Shown here: piece after piece, positions 45,717 to 58,393 of the stretch
Layout of the letters: each line of letters opens with the position of its first letter
Position numbering within the stretch: position 1 is the first letter of the stretch
Program-made: the position numbers and the translations under genes
Source: Zonotrichia leucophrys gambelii
Lineage: Eukaryota > Chordata > Aves > Passeriformes > Passerellidae
DNA: 64,000 bases
Direction: 5' to 3'
Assembly: GCF_028769735.1 (NCBI RefSeq)
Contig: NC_088171.1
Location: 142,621,917 to 142,685,916 of the forward strand
The notes under the pieces: generated by a model
Seen by the model: only the letters and a program-made list of their open reading frames with translations
Databases searched by the model: none
What the model was told of the DNA's origin: nothing

Positions 45717-48700
45717 GAGATATTCCAAATATACTGTATTGTTAGGTTTAATAATTAATTAGGTTTAATCCTTTACAGTTTGTCCAGGATTGGATTTTTC
45801 TCCCCATGTACTTATTTGTTAATAGTTTTGCTACATAACATTGTAGGCATTGCTGATGTGAGTGTTTTGAGTACAGGAAGTTCATGTTGTTTTATAAAAA
45901 CTAGTTTTCTGGAAACAATAGATTCTATTCTTCAGCTTGGACTATCACCAGTAATTATCTCCTGGCTGCTATGCAAATATCTCATGTCCTAATTTCCACA
46001 CTTGTTCATTTAACACATAAGCTCATTACAGCCGAGGTGTTTTTTTAAAGGCGCTGCAAATATCTCAAAGTGAGTTGCTCGAAAGCTTTATAAATGAGAA
46101 GTTTTCTTCACTGGCAAATTCCACTTTCTCTTGCAGACATGGTCTGCAATCCACAGGTATTTTTTCTGTAGCCTGTTCAGAACGGACTCCACAGCCAGGC
46201 ACAAGGCCAAATTTTGATCCATCTCTTTATTGGTTTCAACTGAATAACTTCAGATTTCAACTGGTTCCCTGGCAAACTGAGCGTGTCCTTTCACTCAAGT
46301 ATCTGCTCAGTGCCTAGCTGCTAAGGGGAAAAGCAAGATAAAATAATCCTTGTTTGCATGTGACACCTGACTTGTTACCTCTTTGCTAAGAAAACTGAAA
46401 ATCTGAGAGAATAGCACCGTGTCCCCCCTCTCTCTCCAGTCCCAGCGGAGCACAAAGGGGCGCTCAAACTTCACCACACGATGTCTGTGTTCCTAGAGGC
46501 TTCTGTAGAGTGAGTACCCCTGACAAATTGCTTGCAGGTGCAGAACACACACTCACACAGAGTTGTGTGGGTATTGCAGTGACTTGGTGAAATACCCAAG
46601 GGCTGACCCCATAAAGTCAGCAGTGGTCTGTCTGTTTTGTGGACCACTTTTCTGGCCAAGCCCTGCTCCCATTCCCAGCCCTAATGAGGCTTCACACCCG
46701 TGACCAAAGCCAAAACTTGTGCTTCAGCAATGCTGCCTGCAATACAGCTTTGGGCAAAGCATGATCAGTTTTTGAGGAAAGCTGATCGTAATGATTCAGT
46801 TGGATCTTTTCAGTTTTCGGAGCACGACCTTGCTGTCCGTGCAAAGAGATTAGTAGAGTTGTTTGGCATAACACAGTGCACAGCTGGCAGCTTTTCTAAC
46901 AAAGACTCACTAAGCAAAAAGAGAAAGAAAAAGTAGTTCACACATTCTTATCTCATTCTTTTCTCCTTCCCAACCCCTCCTTCTGCTTAAAATACCTTAA
47001 CACGAGAGTCGTGATGAGGGCAGCATCCCCACTGCACTGCAGGGCTGTGCACTCAAGCGTATCCGACCATTTGTCTGAGCTGCTGAAGCCGTGACAGGGA
47101 CAGGAATGTGGGGGGAGGAAACTAGCCCGAAGGATCCTCCAAAAATGCTCCACCGGTCACTACTGACCGGCAAACCTGCCTTTTTGCTTGTCCTGCACTC
47201 CCTCTCTGGATCAACGAGTGAAGAAATGTTAGCCAGAGGCCCCAGAAAAAACTCAGTTGCTGCCTCCTTCCCAGTTCCTCTGGAATGAAGGAATGGCAAA
47301 GTTCTTGCAGAGACTTGTTCATAGCAATGTGCACCCCAGAGCCTGAATTAGGACAAGGTGGCAGATGAGTAGGAAGTAACTTATGTTTTCAAGGGTTTGT
47401 AGCAGTCATACAACATAAAAATCCTCAGATTCTTGATTGTCTCTGCTTTCCAAAGCAGCTTGGAGAATTGAGCCATGATTGATGTTCCTTGCCCCACTGC
47501 AGGCAGGCTGGAGCATCAGGCAGTGGGTGCCAAGGAAATGTCCCTCCTGGACACCTCCACCTTTCAGAGATGTCAGACTGAGATATGATTCTCTTTAAGC
47601 AGCTCCAAGCAGGCTCAGAGGGAACTGAGAGGTGCTTTCATCCAGCACTGGGAGCTGTTTTGGGGTGCACCCTTTTGAGAGCTGGGCTGTACCACAACTG
47701 TCTCAAGCTTAGTCAGCACTCATGGGCTCTAAATCTAAATTCAGAGGTTGTTCCTGTTCAGTTTCCACTGCTCCGTGAAGCAGAACCACCCCTCTGTGCC
47801 TTTGTCAACTCTAGGTGTACGACCCTGCACCAAAGATTATCTGTCTAAATGCCAAAAGCGCTGAGATACCGGCAGCCAGGGGAAGGTGAAAGCCCATTAT
47901 CAGCAATGCCAGAAGATGCTGAAGGGCACACATAGTGCAGCTCATTTGGTTTACAACAGCCCTTCTGGAAGCACAACGATCTATTGAAGAGTGACTATCT
48001 CTGCTCTTGAGTGGATCAGCACAAAGAAAGGTTAAGGCAGCACCGTTTGGTAATTGGTTTGTGTCATATAAATTGAAGCTTAGAAAGCTGGGAGGAACAA
48101 AACAAAACCAGACCAGAACACACAGCAATTAAATTTCTTTAAGGAATGCATGGAATAAATACTTACCCTTCTTGCAACTCTAATAAACCTAATCAGGATT
48201 AATTTCCATGCCTGACTTGAAAATTTTTCCTTGCCAAATGTCCATTCTTTTCTGACAGATTCCCTCATGATATACCTATATAGCTGAGGCAGGCAAGTTC
48301 CAAAGCTAAAAGGCTTTTCCTAACACAAAAATCCCCAACACAGCCAAAAAAAAAAAAAAAAAAAGATTCTGTCTTTTAGCTCCAAACATCTCTTTCCTGA
48401 TCGATTTTGAGCCCCACTAAACACATTCATGTGAAGGAAAACAAATACCAGTCTCTGTTTGTTTAATCTGTGGCAGTGAACCAGCTGAACTGGTTCTCAC
48501 TGTAATCTCAGGACACCAAACTGGGATTTTTCTGGGATGACCTCCTAGCACTTCAGAGGTGTCACAGTAGTCAGTTTGCACAGTTTGCACTAAATTCACA
48601 GATCAAAAATATTATAGGGTTTTGATTTCTCCCCTGAAAGAAGATTTCTTACATTGGTAAAACCAGCTGGTACATGGACCTCAGAGGAGAAAACTATCTG

Positions 48701-49795
48701 CATCCACCAGGCCCCAGTGGTCCTGTCCTTGTTCAGGGCTGACACAGAAATACATGGACATGCATGTAAAATTTGTACAGATTGAGCAAAACAGAGAGGT
48801 AAATGAATGCTTAATGAAGAGCCTTTTCTGCGCAATTAATATTGGAGAAGCTTTAAGGAACTCATAAATTCCTTAATTCCAGTCCTGTGATTAGCCCACT
48901 CCTCTATGCATGCAGCAGCTGTCTCCAGCCTGCAGAGTTCAAGCTAACATTAAAAGAAAACGTTGTGGGAAGTGAAGCCCTTTAATTAGTATAACAAATA
49001 TATTCAGAAAAAAAATGAGGCAAGGAGATTTTTTCCTCAGACAATGCACAATTTGCCTGAGGAATTCATTACCATAAGAGATAAACTTTAAAGAGTGTCG
49101 TGAAATTCAGAAACAGAATGTTTGTTCAGAAGATAGTAATAGCCACTTCTAATAGGAAACAGTTACTTTTAGGCCCCAACCTAATCTTCATGCAGGTTGA
49201 ACATTTTCTTCTCAAACACTGACAGGTAAGAACCTTCCTTTGGGCAAATGTCTTGCTCCTTCCCTCTGAAACCAGTGATGCTGGCTGCAGCCTTGGCTGG
49301 GATGGTTGGTAAAGGGAATCACAGGGAGAGGACTGATCTCATCTGATTCCATCCCTGTAGTAACTGGTGTCCAGGTTAATCTGGCATTCTGGGTGTCCTC
49401 TCCAATGAGAGCACAGCACAGGTACTTGCAGGTAGTGATCACTTGATTTCTCCTAGATAGCAGGCTGGGATGGATCAGCCCTTGGTGTTCCGATAACTTT
49501 CCTGACAGGAGGAGGAAATTGGAGGTGGGAGACAACTCCAGATTACCACATCTACAGGTGAGTGTCTCCACATACATCAGATGCTGGAGCTCCACTGCAG
49601 GTGAAGATCTGGTCACTGATTTGCATCCCCAAGCAGAGAGGACCATGCAGGGAGGCAAGATTGTCTTCCCCTTCTCTTCATCCTGAGCCACCCCATTCTG
49701 TTGGCATGCCTGGCAGAACTGAGAGGACATTTCTAGTCACAGTGGCCTCTTCACAAAGGCTGGCCTCCTCCACTGAGGTTGCTGAGCAGCTTTCT
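45717..49795. other. Non-coding stretch, no gene recognised
   Basis: About 4 kb with no recognised repeat family or exon. A 172-codon minus-strand frame at 49212-49730 and a 100-codon frame near 47.0-47.3 kb lack domains and overlap frames on the other strand. An A run lies at 48343-48364. Confidence 0.5.
48343..48364. repeat. Poly-A tract
   Basis: Uninterrupted A run on the plus strand. No recognisable retroelement lies upstream of it. Confidence 0.9.
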
Positions 49796-50177
49796 TGTCA
49801 CAGACATCTTTTATGAAAAATCCTTTCCTTAGGATTTTTTCTCCTGAGAAGCTGATAGGCCTCAGGAACAAAATGTAAACGATGGTTATCTGCTGCTGTG
49901 GAATGCAACAGGTGCATCTGTGATTGGTCTCATGTGGTTGTTTCTAATTAATGGCCAATCACAGTCAGCTGGCTCGGACTCTGTCTGAGACAGAGCCTTT
50001 GTTATCATTCTTTCTTTGTCTATTCTTAGCTTGCCTTCTGATGAAATCCTTTCTTCTGTTCTTTTAGTATAGTTTTAATATAATATACATAATAAAATAA
50101 TAAATCAAACCTTCTGAAACATGGAGTCAGATCCTCGTCTCTTCCCTCATCCTAAGACCCCTGTGAACACGGTCACA
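49796..50177 (+). mobile_element. Solo ERV LTR, passerine type
   Basis: It starts TGTCACAGACATCTTTTATG and ends GTGAACACGGTCACA. I recognise it from memory as an LTR family common in songbird genomes. It contains CCAAT-type boxes in both orientations (GATTGGTCTC near 49922, GGCCAATCACAG near 49954), an AT-rich TATA-like and AATAAA-rich segment at 50066-50105, and typical U5-like sequence at the end. The flanking hexamers CTTTCT (49790-49795) and CATTCT (50178-50183) match at five of six positions, consistent with a 6-bp target duplication carrying one later mutation. There is no internal viral sequence, so it is a solo LTR left by recombination between two LTRs. Confidence 0.88.
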
Positions 50178-50247
50178 CATTCTGATCTTAGGTGAGAAGT
50201 AACTCATCATCTGGCAAGGCTGGCTTGATAAGACTGGGTAGAAACAG

Positions 50248-50295
50248 CTGCTTTACAACATCTGCTTTACTACATCTGCTTTAGAACATCTGCAG
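50248..50295 (+). repeat. 14-bp minisatellite, 3.4 units
   Basis: Units CTGCTTTACAACAT, CTGCTTTACTACAT and CTGCTTTAGAACAT are followed by a partial CTGCAG. It lies about 70 bp beyond the solo LTR. Confidence 0.93.
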
Positions 50296-50733
50296 CCTCC
50301 CTTTGCTCAGTACCAGTTTCATCCATGGTACAGCACCAATGAGCAGAGCGGTCTAACAACCAGCAACAGCCATGAAAATTAAAAATCTGCATTGAAGGGC
50401 TTGCTTTGAGCTCTGGTTCTGATAAACACTTCCCTCCTAACCCAGCTACAAAGTCAAGCCAGCTACAGCTTGAAAGGATAACATCTATCAGAACTAATAA
50501 GCACTAATCTAGCATGGAAGAGATAGCAACCAATTGAGTCGACAGGCAGGGAGAGGAACAAAGTCTGGCTGCAGCACACTGAGAATCTATACAATTATAA
50601 ATCATAAATTATAAAACAGATCACTCTGGAATAAGGGTACATCCACAGTAACAATTTTAATAAATATTTGAAAGACTGCTTTGATTTGGTTAGTGTTATA
50701 AAATTTGACTACAAATCAAATCCTTATACCTGC

Positions 50734-50750
50734 AAAAAAAAAAAAAAAAA
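50734..50750. repeat. Poly-A tract
   Basis: A17 on the plus strand, with no recognised element attached. Confidence 0.9.
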
Positions 50751-51169
50751 GGAAAATCCTTACCTTCCTAACCTGAATCTTCTATTACGAATGAGAAAAG
50801 CTTCCTTCTAGAAAATCAGTTTATTTAAGGAATTGGCAGACAGCTGGCTGTGTGTTTGTGTTACAATTTTGAAGCTGTCAGAGCTGCACTTATTCTTATT
50901 TGCTAATCATACTCGTGCATCTACAAGCTACATTTTTAAATGGTATGGATGAATAATCTCTTTGCTCTTGTAGAGGGTTTTTTATGGGTCTTCTAAGCTG
51001 TGCATCTATTTTCACTTGACTTTAAAGCAATCAATATGCTGGCACAAGGGCTTTGGGATAATTCATAGCAACAATCTGTAGCAACTTACAGACTGATTTG
51101 TGCAGTTCTTTACAGACTTTTAGATTGTTCTGATGAAAAAAAAATAGAAGATTCCAAATGCATAGTTAC

Positions 51170-51240
51170 AAAAAAAAATAAAAAAAAGAAGAAGAAGGAA
51201 AGAAGAAAGAAGATGAGGAAAGAAAAGGGAAAATAAAGGA
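51170..51240 (+). repeat. Purine-rich (A/G) tract
   Basis: About 70 bases almost free of pyrimidines on the plus strand, starting A-rich and becoming GAA/AAG-rich. Such tracts can adopt triplex or other non-B structure, but no function is implied. Confidence 0.85.
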
Positions 51241-51610
51241 TTCTGTGTAATTAAAACTTCAGGAGAGGAATTCTCTTCTCCTTAATAAGAATCTAAGTAT
51301 GACCCTTTAGTTTACATGGAGACCTTCCAAATTTGTTCCAGGATGGCAAGACAAGAATTTAGCCCCAGAAGTAACCCCTGCTCAACGACACGTATTTCAA
51401 AGACCCAGGGTAATGAGTACCAGTTCTTAGGCCAGTTGCTCTGGTCACAGAGAAAGACAAAGAGGGGCACAAATTCCTGCATTTGGCTTTTTTTTGGTGC
51501 TCCTTTGTACTGAGCCGGTAGGAGCTGCCCTGGCAAAGCCAAGCAGCTCCTTCTGGTGGTGACTGAACGTGGAGGCTCTACACAAACTCTGGAAATGGAG
51601 TCACAGCAGA

Positions 51611-51658
51611 GTTATTTTTATCATTTATTTCTGATATTGGCACATCTGAGATAAAGCT
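51611..51658 (+). repeat. 48-bp direct repeat, copy 1
   Basis: Matches 52645-52692 at 46 of 48 positions, same orientation. It begins GTTATTTTTAT and ends GAGATAAAGCT. It is not one of the transposon families I recognise. Confidence 0.93.
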
Positions 51659-51723
51659 CGGCCTGCTGCCAGTGGGTCACCTGGCACCTGACAATTTTAT
51701 ATACAGGACATTATTGCACTATA

Positions 51724-51746
51724 ATGTCAATAAACATTATTGACAT
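51724..51746. repeat. Perfect short-loop inverted repeat (10-bp arms)
   Basis: ATGTCAATAA (51724-51733) and TTATTGACAT (51737-51746) pair around ACA. Confidence 0.93.
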
Positions 51747-52644
51747 CTGCCACATGAGTGGAGATTAAACACGACACATTTCTTTTCCTGTTACTTCAGC
51801 CATTGCAAGGCATAAATTAGTTGGTTGATGGATTTAATTGGCCAACATGTTACATAAAGTAGCAACACATTGCATCTGTGTTGGCTGGGGAATAATGGCT
51901 CATTACAGAGGCTCTGTTCTTCTCTACATCCCCAGCAGCCATGGCACAGTCATTTTGCAGTGTGCATCAGGGGCAGGACCTAGGGCTGCTTCCTGAGGTT
52001 TATCAGGGTGAGGCAATTACTGGCCAGCACAGTGGTATCCCCAACACTGACTCCAGCAAGGAATTCATATCAGTCCTGCCACAGACATAGGCAACTGGTG
52101 TGAGAGAAAGGCTCTCTTACATCTCTGTAGATCAGACAGACCTTTTTCAACTGAGCTCTCAGGGCATGGCCAAATATTCCAGCTGTGAGGAGAGCTGATT
52201 TTCTTTCTTCTGTATAGGCAAGGAAACCTCTTCTCTGCTTGTTCTGGAGAAGATGTGGAGCTGAGAAAGGAGGCTGTGGGTCAGAAATTTGGTATTTACA
52301 CACCATCCTTCAGCCTGAGCTCTACTGTTGCTGCGCAGCAAAAGTAATTCTGGTCCTCTGGAGGTACATGGTAAACACTTTCTCCACAAATGTAAAAGCA
52401 AGGGTGTTTTTTGTAAACACGGAGGAAACTCAGGATTTTAGTGCTAATGGTCTTGGATCTCAATGAATCCTTTATTGAATTATATGTTCAAAAGTAGTGG
52501 CTGTCCTGTGATCTCAGAGAAAATTTGTGCTGCCAAACAGTGCCATGCATTGTGTGCATGGTCCAGACAACTCATCAGACACCAGAATAGTTGATAGCAG
52601 GTTGATACATGACAATAGTTGATACAGTTTTGCTTTTGCTTATT

Positions 52645-52692
52645 GTTATTTTTATAATTTATTTCTGATATTGGCACATGTGAGATAAAGCT
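52645..52692 (+). repeat. 48-bp direct repeat, copy 2
   Basis: Second copy of 51611-51658, differing at two positions (A for C, and G for C). The distance between copies is 1034 bp. Sequence on either side of the two copies does not look alike. Confidence 0.93.
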
Positions 52693-52904
52693 GATCTTGG
52701 CTTTTCTCTGAAGGAAGAATCCTGGCATCTGCTACAGGAATGGTAGCCAGGAGAAATAATGAGCAAAACAAAGGTGGATTGTGGCTCCTGGAGCAAATGA
52801 GCTGAGTGAAGACAAGTTGGTTATTCACTGCATTGGGTAGGAGCACTTTGGGACTGAGGTAAGGTGCTGGAAGGCCCCAGAGTGATTTGCAAAAAATAAG
52901 GGGT

Positions 52905-53190
52905 ATTGTAGTGATAGATAGAACAAGAAGTAATAGGTACAAATTGAAAGGGGAGGAATTTAGGTTAGACATTAGGAATAAATTCTTTACTGTATGTGTG
53001 AGGAGACCCTGGAATATGTTGCCCAGGGTGGCTGTGAATGCCACAATCTGGCACTGTTCAGGGCCAGGCTGGATAAGGCCTTGAGCAACCTGGTCTAGAG
53101 GGAGGTGTCTCTGACCATGGCAGTGGGGTTGGGACTAAAAGATCTTTAAGGTCCCTTCTAACCCCATAACATGCTATGATTCTATGACTC
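52905..53190 (+). mobile_element. CR1: CR1 LINE fragment with 3' end
   Basis: Well-preserved CR1 tail on the plus strand: 'aggaatttaggttagacatt', 'aataaattctttactgta', 'ctggaatatgttgcccaggg', 'gttcagggccaggctggata', 'gagcaacctggtctagaggg', 'gatctttaaggtcccttcta' and the octamer-type end 'atgctatgattctatgactc'. It is 5'-truncated. The 130-codon minus-strand frame across it is antisense. Confidence 0.93.
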
Positions 53191-56100
53191 TTAAAAAACA
53201 AGGAGATATAAACGGGAAGACAAAGTTTTGGAAGGGAGAGCCAGTAAACATTTACTGACAGTGAGGTGGACTTGTGCAGAGCATCCCCCTTGCAACTTCT
53301 GCAGATGCTGAGCTGTGGGGCTAGATGTTGGCTTAGCAGGAGAAAAAGTCAGTTTCCTCCTCACAGGGAGCAAGAAGTCAAGGACAGAGAAAGATGCTGG
53401 TGAAACCACAACAGTCCTAGGGACCAGGAATAAGGACAGCAAAAAGGTGGTGTCCCACCTATCTGGGAAGCAGAGGAGTTGATACACAGTGAAAAAGCTT
53501 TCCTGGGAACGGGGGTTACATCAACCTTAGTAGATTGATTTTTATAATACATATTTTTGGGCAGTGAGAACAACTCCTGTAGGAGACTTCACATGCATGC
53601 TGCTGATGTCCTGATCCCTAAGTCTCTGAAACTGTGTAGCTCCACCTACAAAACCTGCTAGGAATGATCCCTGACTGGTGCTAGCTGCTGAGCAGCAACT
53701 GGGAATGGTTTGGGAAGGTGTTATGTTAGTGGTCCCAGACCTGAATCAGGCTGTGAACTACTGTAACACTTATCAATGTAGACAAGTCTGTTCCAGGCTG
53801 GGAGTATTTCCTGTATTGTTTAGTGTTTTTAAAAAAGTAATGATTCCTGAGGCTATCCTTGATTTGATATGATCAACCTCAATGTGGACCATTACTCCTG
53901 TACATTCTCACTCTTTCTGTATGCTGTTGCTACAGCTCTTATAAAAAACCACTCAGACTCAACAACTAAAATGAGCACAGAAGCAAAACACTTCCCTGGT
54001 TGATCATGTGTAGCTAATAAAGCTGTGAAAGCAATTTATTATAAGAACACTACACATTAGAAATACCATGACATTTTGGATTAGTCTGCTGTCCACTAGC
54101 TGGTCATGATTACTAGAAAAATCCATGTGTTAGTCACAAGCACCTGACAAATAGTTTGCATACAATGAAGCTTAGCATGGGGGATTTGTCAGCTGATTTG
54201 CATGCACAGTTCATTATTCACTGCATTGTGTGACTAGCTACTTCTAACATGTGATACAGCTCCTCCTCTTTACTTACAGAGAGAAACTGTAAACAGGAGA
54301 AAACCAAATAGATACATATCTAGACATATATATCCATGTCAGTAAAAATGCTAAATAGCTAAACTCTTATTCTACAACCACTCATTTTTGCACAGATACC
54401 AAATCCCCAGGTATCTTTGAAAATATATCTGAATAATTAACAGTGATGACTCACAGCACATGGTCATGAACGTGGCCTTCTATTTATAACAATATTTCTA
54501 TATCCATCTTCTTCTTAATACGAGCAGTAGCAGCTGAACATAAATCACTGCATTAAGCACCCTTTAGATAAACTCACACGTGTCGAAACACTTTTCTTCA
54601 TTGTTGCTGCTCTCAGTCCATGAGAAGCTCTTGGGAAGAAATATGTCAAATCAAGACATATACTTTTTCAGAGTCAACAAAGGTAGTTCGCCACAAACAT
54701 GCTCATTGAAATTAATGACTTGTGGCTAAATTCCCTGCTAAGCCTTGAGACTAATCAAACAAGGTGGTTTTGATCTGTATACAACTGAATGACTAATTCT
54801 GACAGATCAACCAAGATTCTCAACATAGACATTTTTGTTTCACATTCTCTCCTTCTTTTACTTTTGTAATCCTTCCATGCTCTGCCTCAGCATTCAGCTT
54901 GTGTGCTAAATAATGTGTTTTCTCATATCAGGCATTGTGGTCTTGTATCACTTCATCTCAATTTTAAGGGCAATCAGTTGAAGTTATAGAGAGATATAAA
55001 GCTTTTGCATCACCCTACTATCAGATCCACTTTGCTGTTTATCAATTAAAGGTCAAACACAGGTTAGAGAGGAAAAACTCTCTGAAATGCTGGTCTGATA
55101 GTATTATTACAGCTTGTGCTTTGGCATGGGGTTAGCAATATGTCAGCTGTGCAGCACAGTATATCGAAATGGAAGAGAAATTGTAGGGTTTGATGCCGAG
55201 AAGTAAAATGGAGCTAAAATAGGTATAAATAAATGCACATTTTCAATTGTTTGGGGGACAAATATTCTGTTAAAAAAGCGTGGTCTGATACTGCTGCTTT
55301 CACTGATTTTGCTAAAAGGGGAAGACAAAGATTCTTGTGGGAGTGAAGAGGATTTTGGCTTTGTTGGTCTTGTCAGGGCTCTGCTAGATCAAAGCAGCTG
55401 GAACAGCCCCCATTGTTGAAAAACTTGCCATGGGGCTAATTTGCAAATCTCACTGGTCTATAGGATGGCCAGAGCCATCTGTATGAAGCACAGATGCTTC
55501 TGCTGCAGTATCAGCAGCCCCAGTCTCATCCTTGGCAGGAATGCAGCCATTATGTTGTACTGGCCAAAATTCCCCCAGAAGAGTGAACCCAATCCTTGAA
55601 CATGACATGAGAGGTTGTGTCACATTTTCCTCTTAATCTCCATTACATTGGTGAAATCTGGTTGTTGGTGAAATCTGGGCTCAAGCCTCACCATTGCCCT
55701 GAGTCTTGAGCCTTGAGCCGTGTTCATCCTTCACTGTGGAGCTGTGCCACCAGGGCCCAGAACCAGCCCTTTGGAACATCAGTGACAGATCATGATGAAT
55801 TTCCCTTCTCCTTCTTCACACATTCCCTTCTCAGACTTCTCAAAACACCCCAAGAAATGAGGGAGGTGTGATTTACCCTTATGAGTGCTCTGTTAGTGTG
55901 TTCCTGTCATAGTAAAGGCATCTCAGGGCTTTACAGCTCTGCCTTCAGAGATGTTTAAAGCTATTTCTCCTGCTCCTGTCACTGCTGTAGCATTGAGCCT
56001 GGCATGGGTCGGATGTTGCCTTTCCAAGATGTATAGCTGGTGTAAATGATTCACTGAGTATTGGAGTGTCACAGCTTGGGTACTCCAGGCTTTCATTCAT

Positions 56101-56281
56101 AAACCATCCTGTTACCAATCAGATGCAGGGAAACTCTGCCCCATGATTCACTTTCTGTTAACTGCAATGGGCACAAGGAGAACATGAGTGGGTTTCTGTT
56201 GGAATCTTCTCCAGAGGGCTCAGGCTGAAGAAATAAAGACCTTGGGAACAACAGAAGGGTCTTAGATCATGGGTCAATGCT
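53191..56281. other. Non-coding AT-rich stretch, no gene recognised
   Basis: About 3 kb, with few open frames over 60 codons and none protein-like. A 14-bp phrase (TTGGTGAAATCTGG) is repeated in tandem around 55649-55679. Otherwise I see nothing. Confidence 0.55.
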
Positions 56282-57351
56282 GGGGAATGCCAGCATCAGG
56301 AAATGCTGCCTCTGTCCCTCCCTTGTATCTGCCATAGCTGGCCAGAGGAGAGAAAAATTTAATGAAGGCTTCATAAGTTGAGATAAGGACCAAGAGGGAG
56401 AAAAAACTCCAAGGGCAAAACAGGCTCAACTTAGAGATAGAAAGTGAGTTTATTACTAACAATATCAGAGGAGGATAATTGGAAGTAAAAATAAGCCCTT
56501 AAAACGCCTTTCTCCCCTTCCCTTCCTCACAACCCCTCCCTCCTTTCCAGTGACAGCACAGGAAGAAAGGACATGGAACTTTTGGTCTGTTCATTGCTGA
56601 GATTTTCTTCTGCTACTCCAAGAGAGGAGTCCTTCCCCTGTGAGACCATGGGGTCCCTCCCATGGGAGACACCTCTCCATGAACTTCTCCAGCGTGGCTC
56701 CAGGTCTCATGAGCAGCAGTTCTCCCAAAACTGCTGCAATGTGAGTCCCTCCCACGGGCACACAGCCCTTCCAAAACTGTTGTGACGTGGGTCACTCCTC
56801 CTTCAAGGCCAGGCTGTTCCAGCCTGGAAGCAGGGCTCTCCTCTGAGACTTCCCCTGGATCAGAGCCCCCTCCAGGCATCCACCTGCTCTGGCATGGGCA
56901 CCTCCCCATGGGCTGCAGGTGGATCCCTGCATTCCTCATGGATCCATGGGCTGCAGGGGCACAGCTGCTTCACCATGCTCATCACCATAGCCTGCAGAGC
57001 AATCCTGGCTCCAGTGCCTGGAGCATCTCCTGCCCCTCCTTCTCCACTGACCGTGGTGTCTCCAAGTCTTTTCCCTCACATGTTCTCACCTCCTCCTCTT
57101 CTCTAGCTGGAATTCAAACTGCCCCACTACCTTTGTTTTGATTTCCTCTTAAATATATTATCACAGAGGCATTATCATTCTCCAATTGACCCAACCTTGC
57201 ACAGCAGCATATCCACCTTCAAAGCCATCAGGGATCGGCTCTGCCAATCACTCTCTCTTCCACATGGTGGAAACTTCCAGCAGATTTTCACAAAAGCCAC
57301 CTCTGTGTGCCCCCCAGGTACCAAAAACCAGGCCATGCAAAACCAGCACAC
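56282..57351 (-). mobile_element. LTR-like ERV repeat, copy B (orientation tentative)
   Basis: Second copy of the element at 22675-23721, same orientation, about 33.6 kb away. The shared right end 'gcaaaaccagcacac' finishes at 57351. Most of it differs from copy A by obvious substitutions and small gaps, strongest in the last 250 bases, but 56824-57092 matches copy A with one mismatch in 269. The left border is approximate. The 119-codon plus-strand frame shares long stretches with the frame in copy A only because of this identical core; it has no protein features. Confidence 0.7.
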
Positions 57352-58349
57352 TGGCTTATTGAACTCTCTGGTGGAAGAAAAAACATTTTTTCTCAGAGTT
57401 GTTCTGGCAGCTTATTAAACCACCATAACCATTGAATCCTCCTCCTTAGCATGGAACTTCTTTCTCAGGCCACCCAGTCTTTTTGTCAGCCTAGTTAATT
57501 TGTGGACCAAGCAACACAACACTGAGATAATTCCAGCAGGGATAATATGCAAGACATTCACAGCTCTTCACTGGTCTGCTGTGGGACCTGGAAGAGATAT
57601 TTGCTGATGACACCTGTCTGGTTATGTGCACAGAGTCACTAAGCCTGTGCAAGGCTATGCATGATGTGAGTCCAGGTGTCCCTTACCTGGCTGATGTGTT
57701 TCTATGTAGTGACCATGCTTAGTTTTTTGGAAAAGAGGATCTGGAATCCTCAGTGGATCCAGAAAAAGGCTTTCCTTTTCTGCAGAGCTAGGGTTGTGGC
57801 AGGCTGTAGGAGAGTTTCAAAGCCAGTAAGAAAACCCATGAGGACCAAATTCTGGCAAATTATTGGCAGACATTAAAGTGACTCTAAAGAAATTCCTCTT
57901 CCCATGGGGTAGTTAGGGAGGAACACTTGGATTTGTGTCCCTTAGTATTAGGTAAATTCTTACCAAGTGGAGGAAAGAGAAAAACACGGATGATGCTTAG
58001 GGAAGAAGCATCTGGCAAGTAGGCTGGGGAGTGCTAGTGTGGGTAGTTTGCTGTGTAAAAGGATGCCAGCTGTGTAAATCAGGATTTAGCTCTGCCAATC
58101 CAGGCAAAGATGATGTCTCACTGTTAGCTAATTTTATATTTTTTTATAGAAGCAAATCAGTAAACACAACTGTACACATGGGGAAATCTTTTTCCCAGAT
58201 GAAAAGTCACAGTGTACACAGCTGTACCTCAGCCTTGCCTGGTTCTTGATGCCTTTTATGTTTAAGACTGCTACAGCTTTGAAAACAACGACTTAGAGTC
58301 CTAGATTTCACTTTGGAAATAACAGAACAATATAATGGACATCTATAAA

Positions 58350-58381
58350 AATTACTCAAAAAAGTAATTTTTTGAGTAATT
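58350..58381. repeat. Perfect short-loop inverted repeat (14-bp arms)
   Basis: AATTACTCAAAAAA (58350-58363) and TTTTTTGAGTAATT (58368-58381) pair around GTAA. A second perfect hairpin begins 13 bases to the right. Confidence 0.95.
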
Positions 58382-58393
58382 ACTAAAAGTACT

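Larger units (their letters stand above)
50178..52904. other. Non-coding stretch with small repeats
   Basis: No gene was recognised. It contains a three-unit minisatellite (50248-50295), an A17 run (50734-50750), a purine-rich tract (51170-51240), a hairpin (51724-51746) and the two copies of a 48-bp direct repeat. Frames of up to 80 codons have no features. Confidence 0.5.

Noticed and set aside
49212..49730. 172-codon minus-strand open frame
   Set aside because: No recognisable motif, overlaps a plus-strand frame, and no splice or promoter context was seen. I could not link it to a protein family.
57600..57900. Possible CR1 ORF2 remnant
   Set aside because: Only one short phrase resembles CR1 and the surrounding bases do not follow the expected order.
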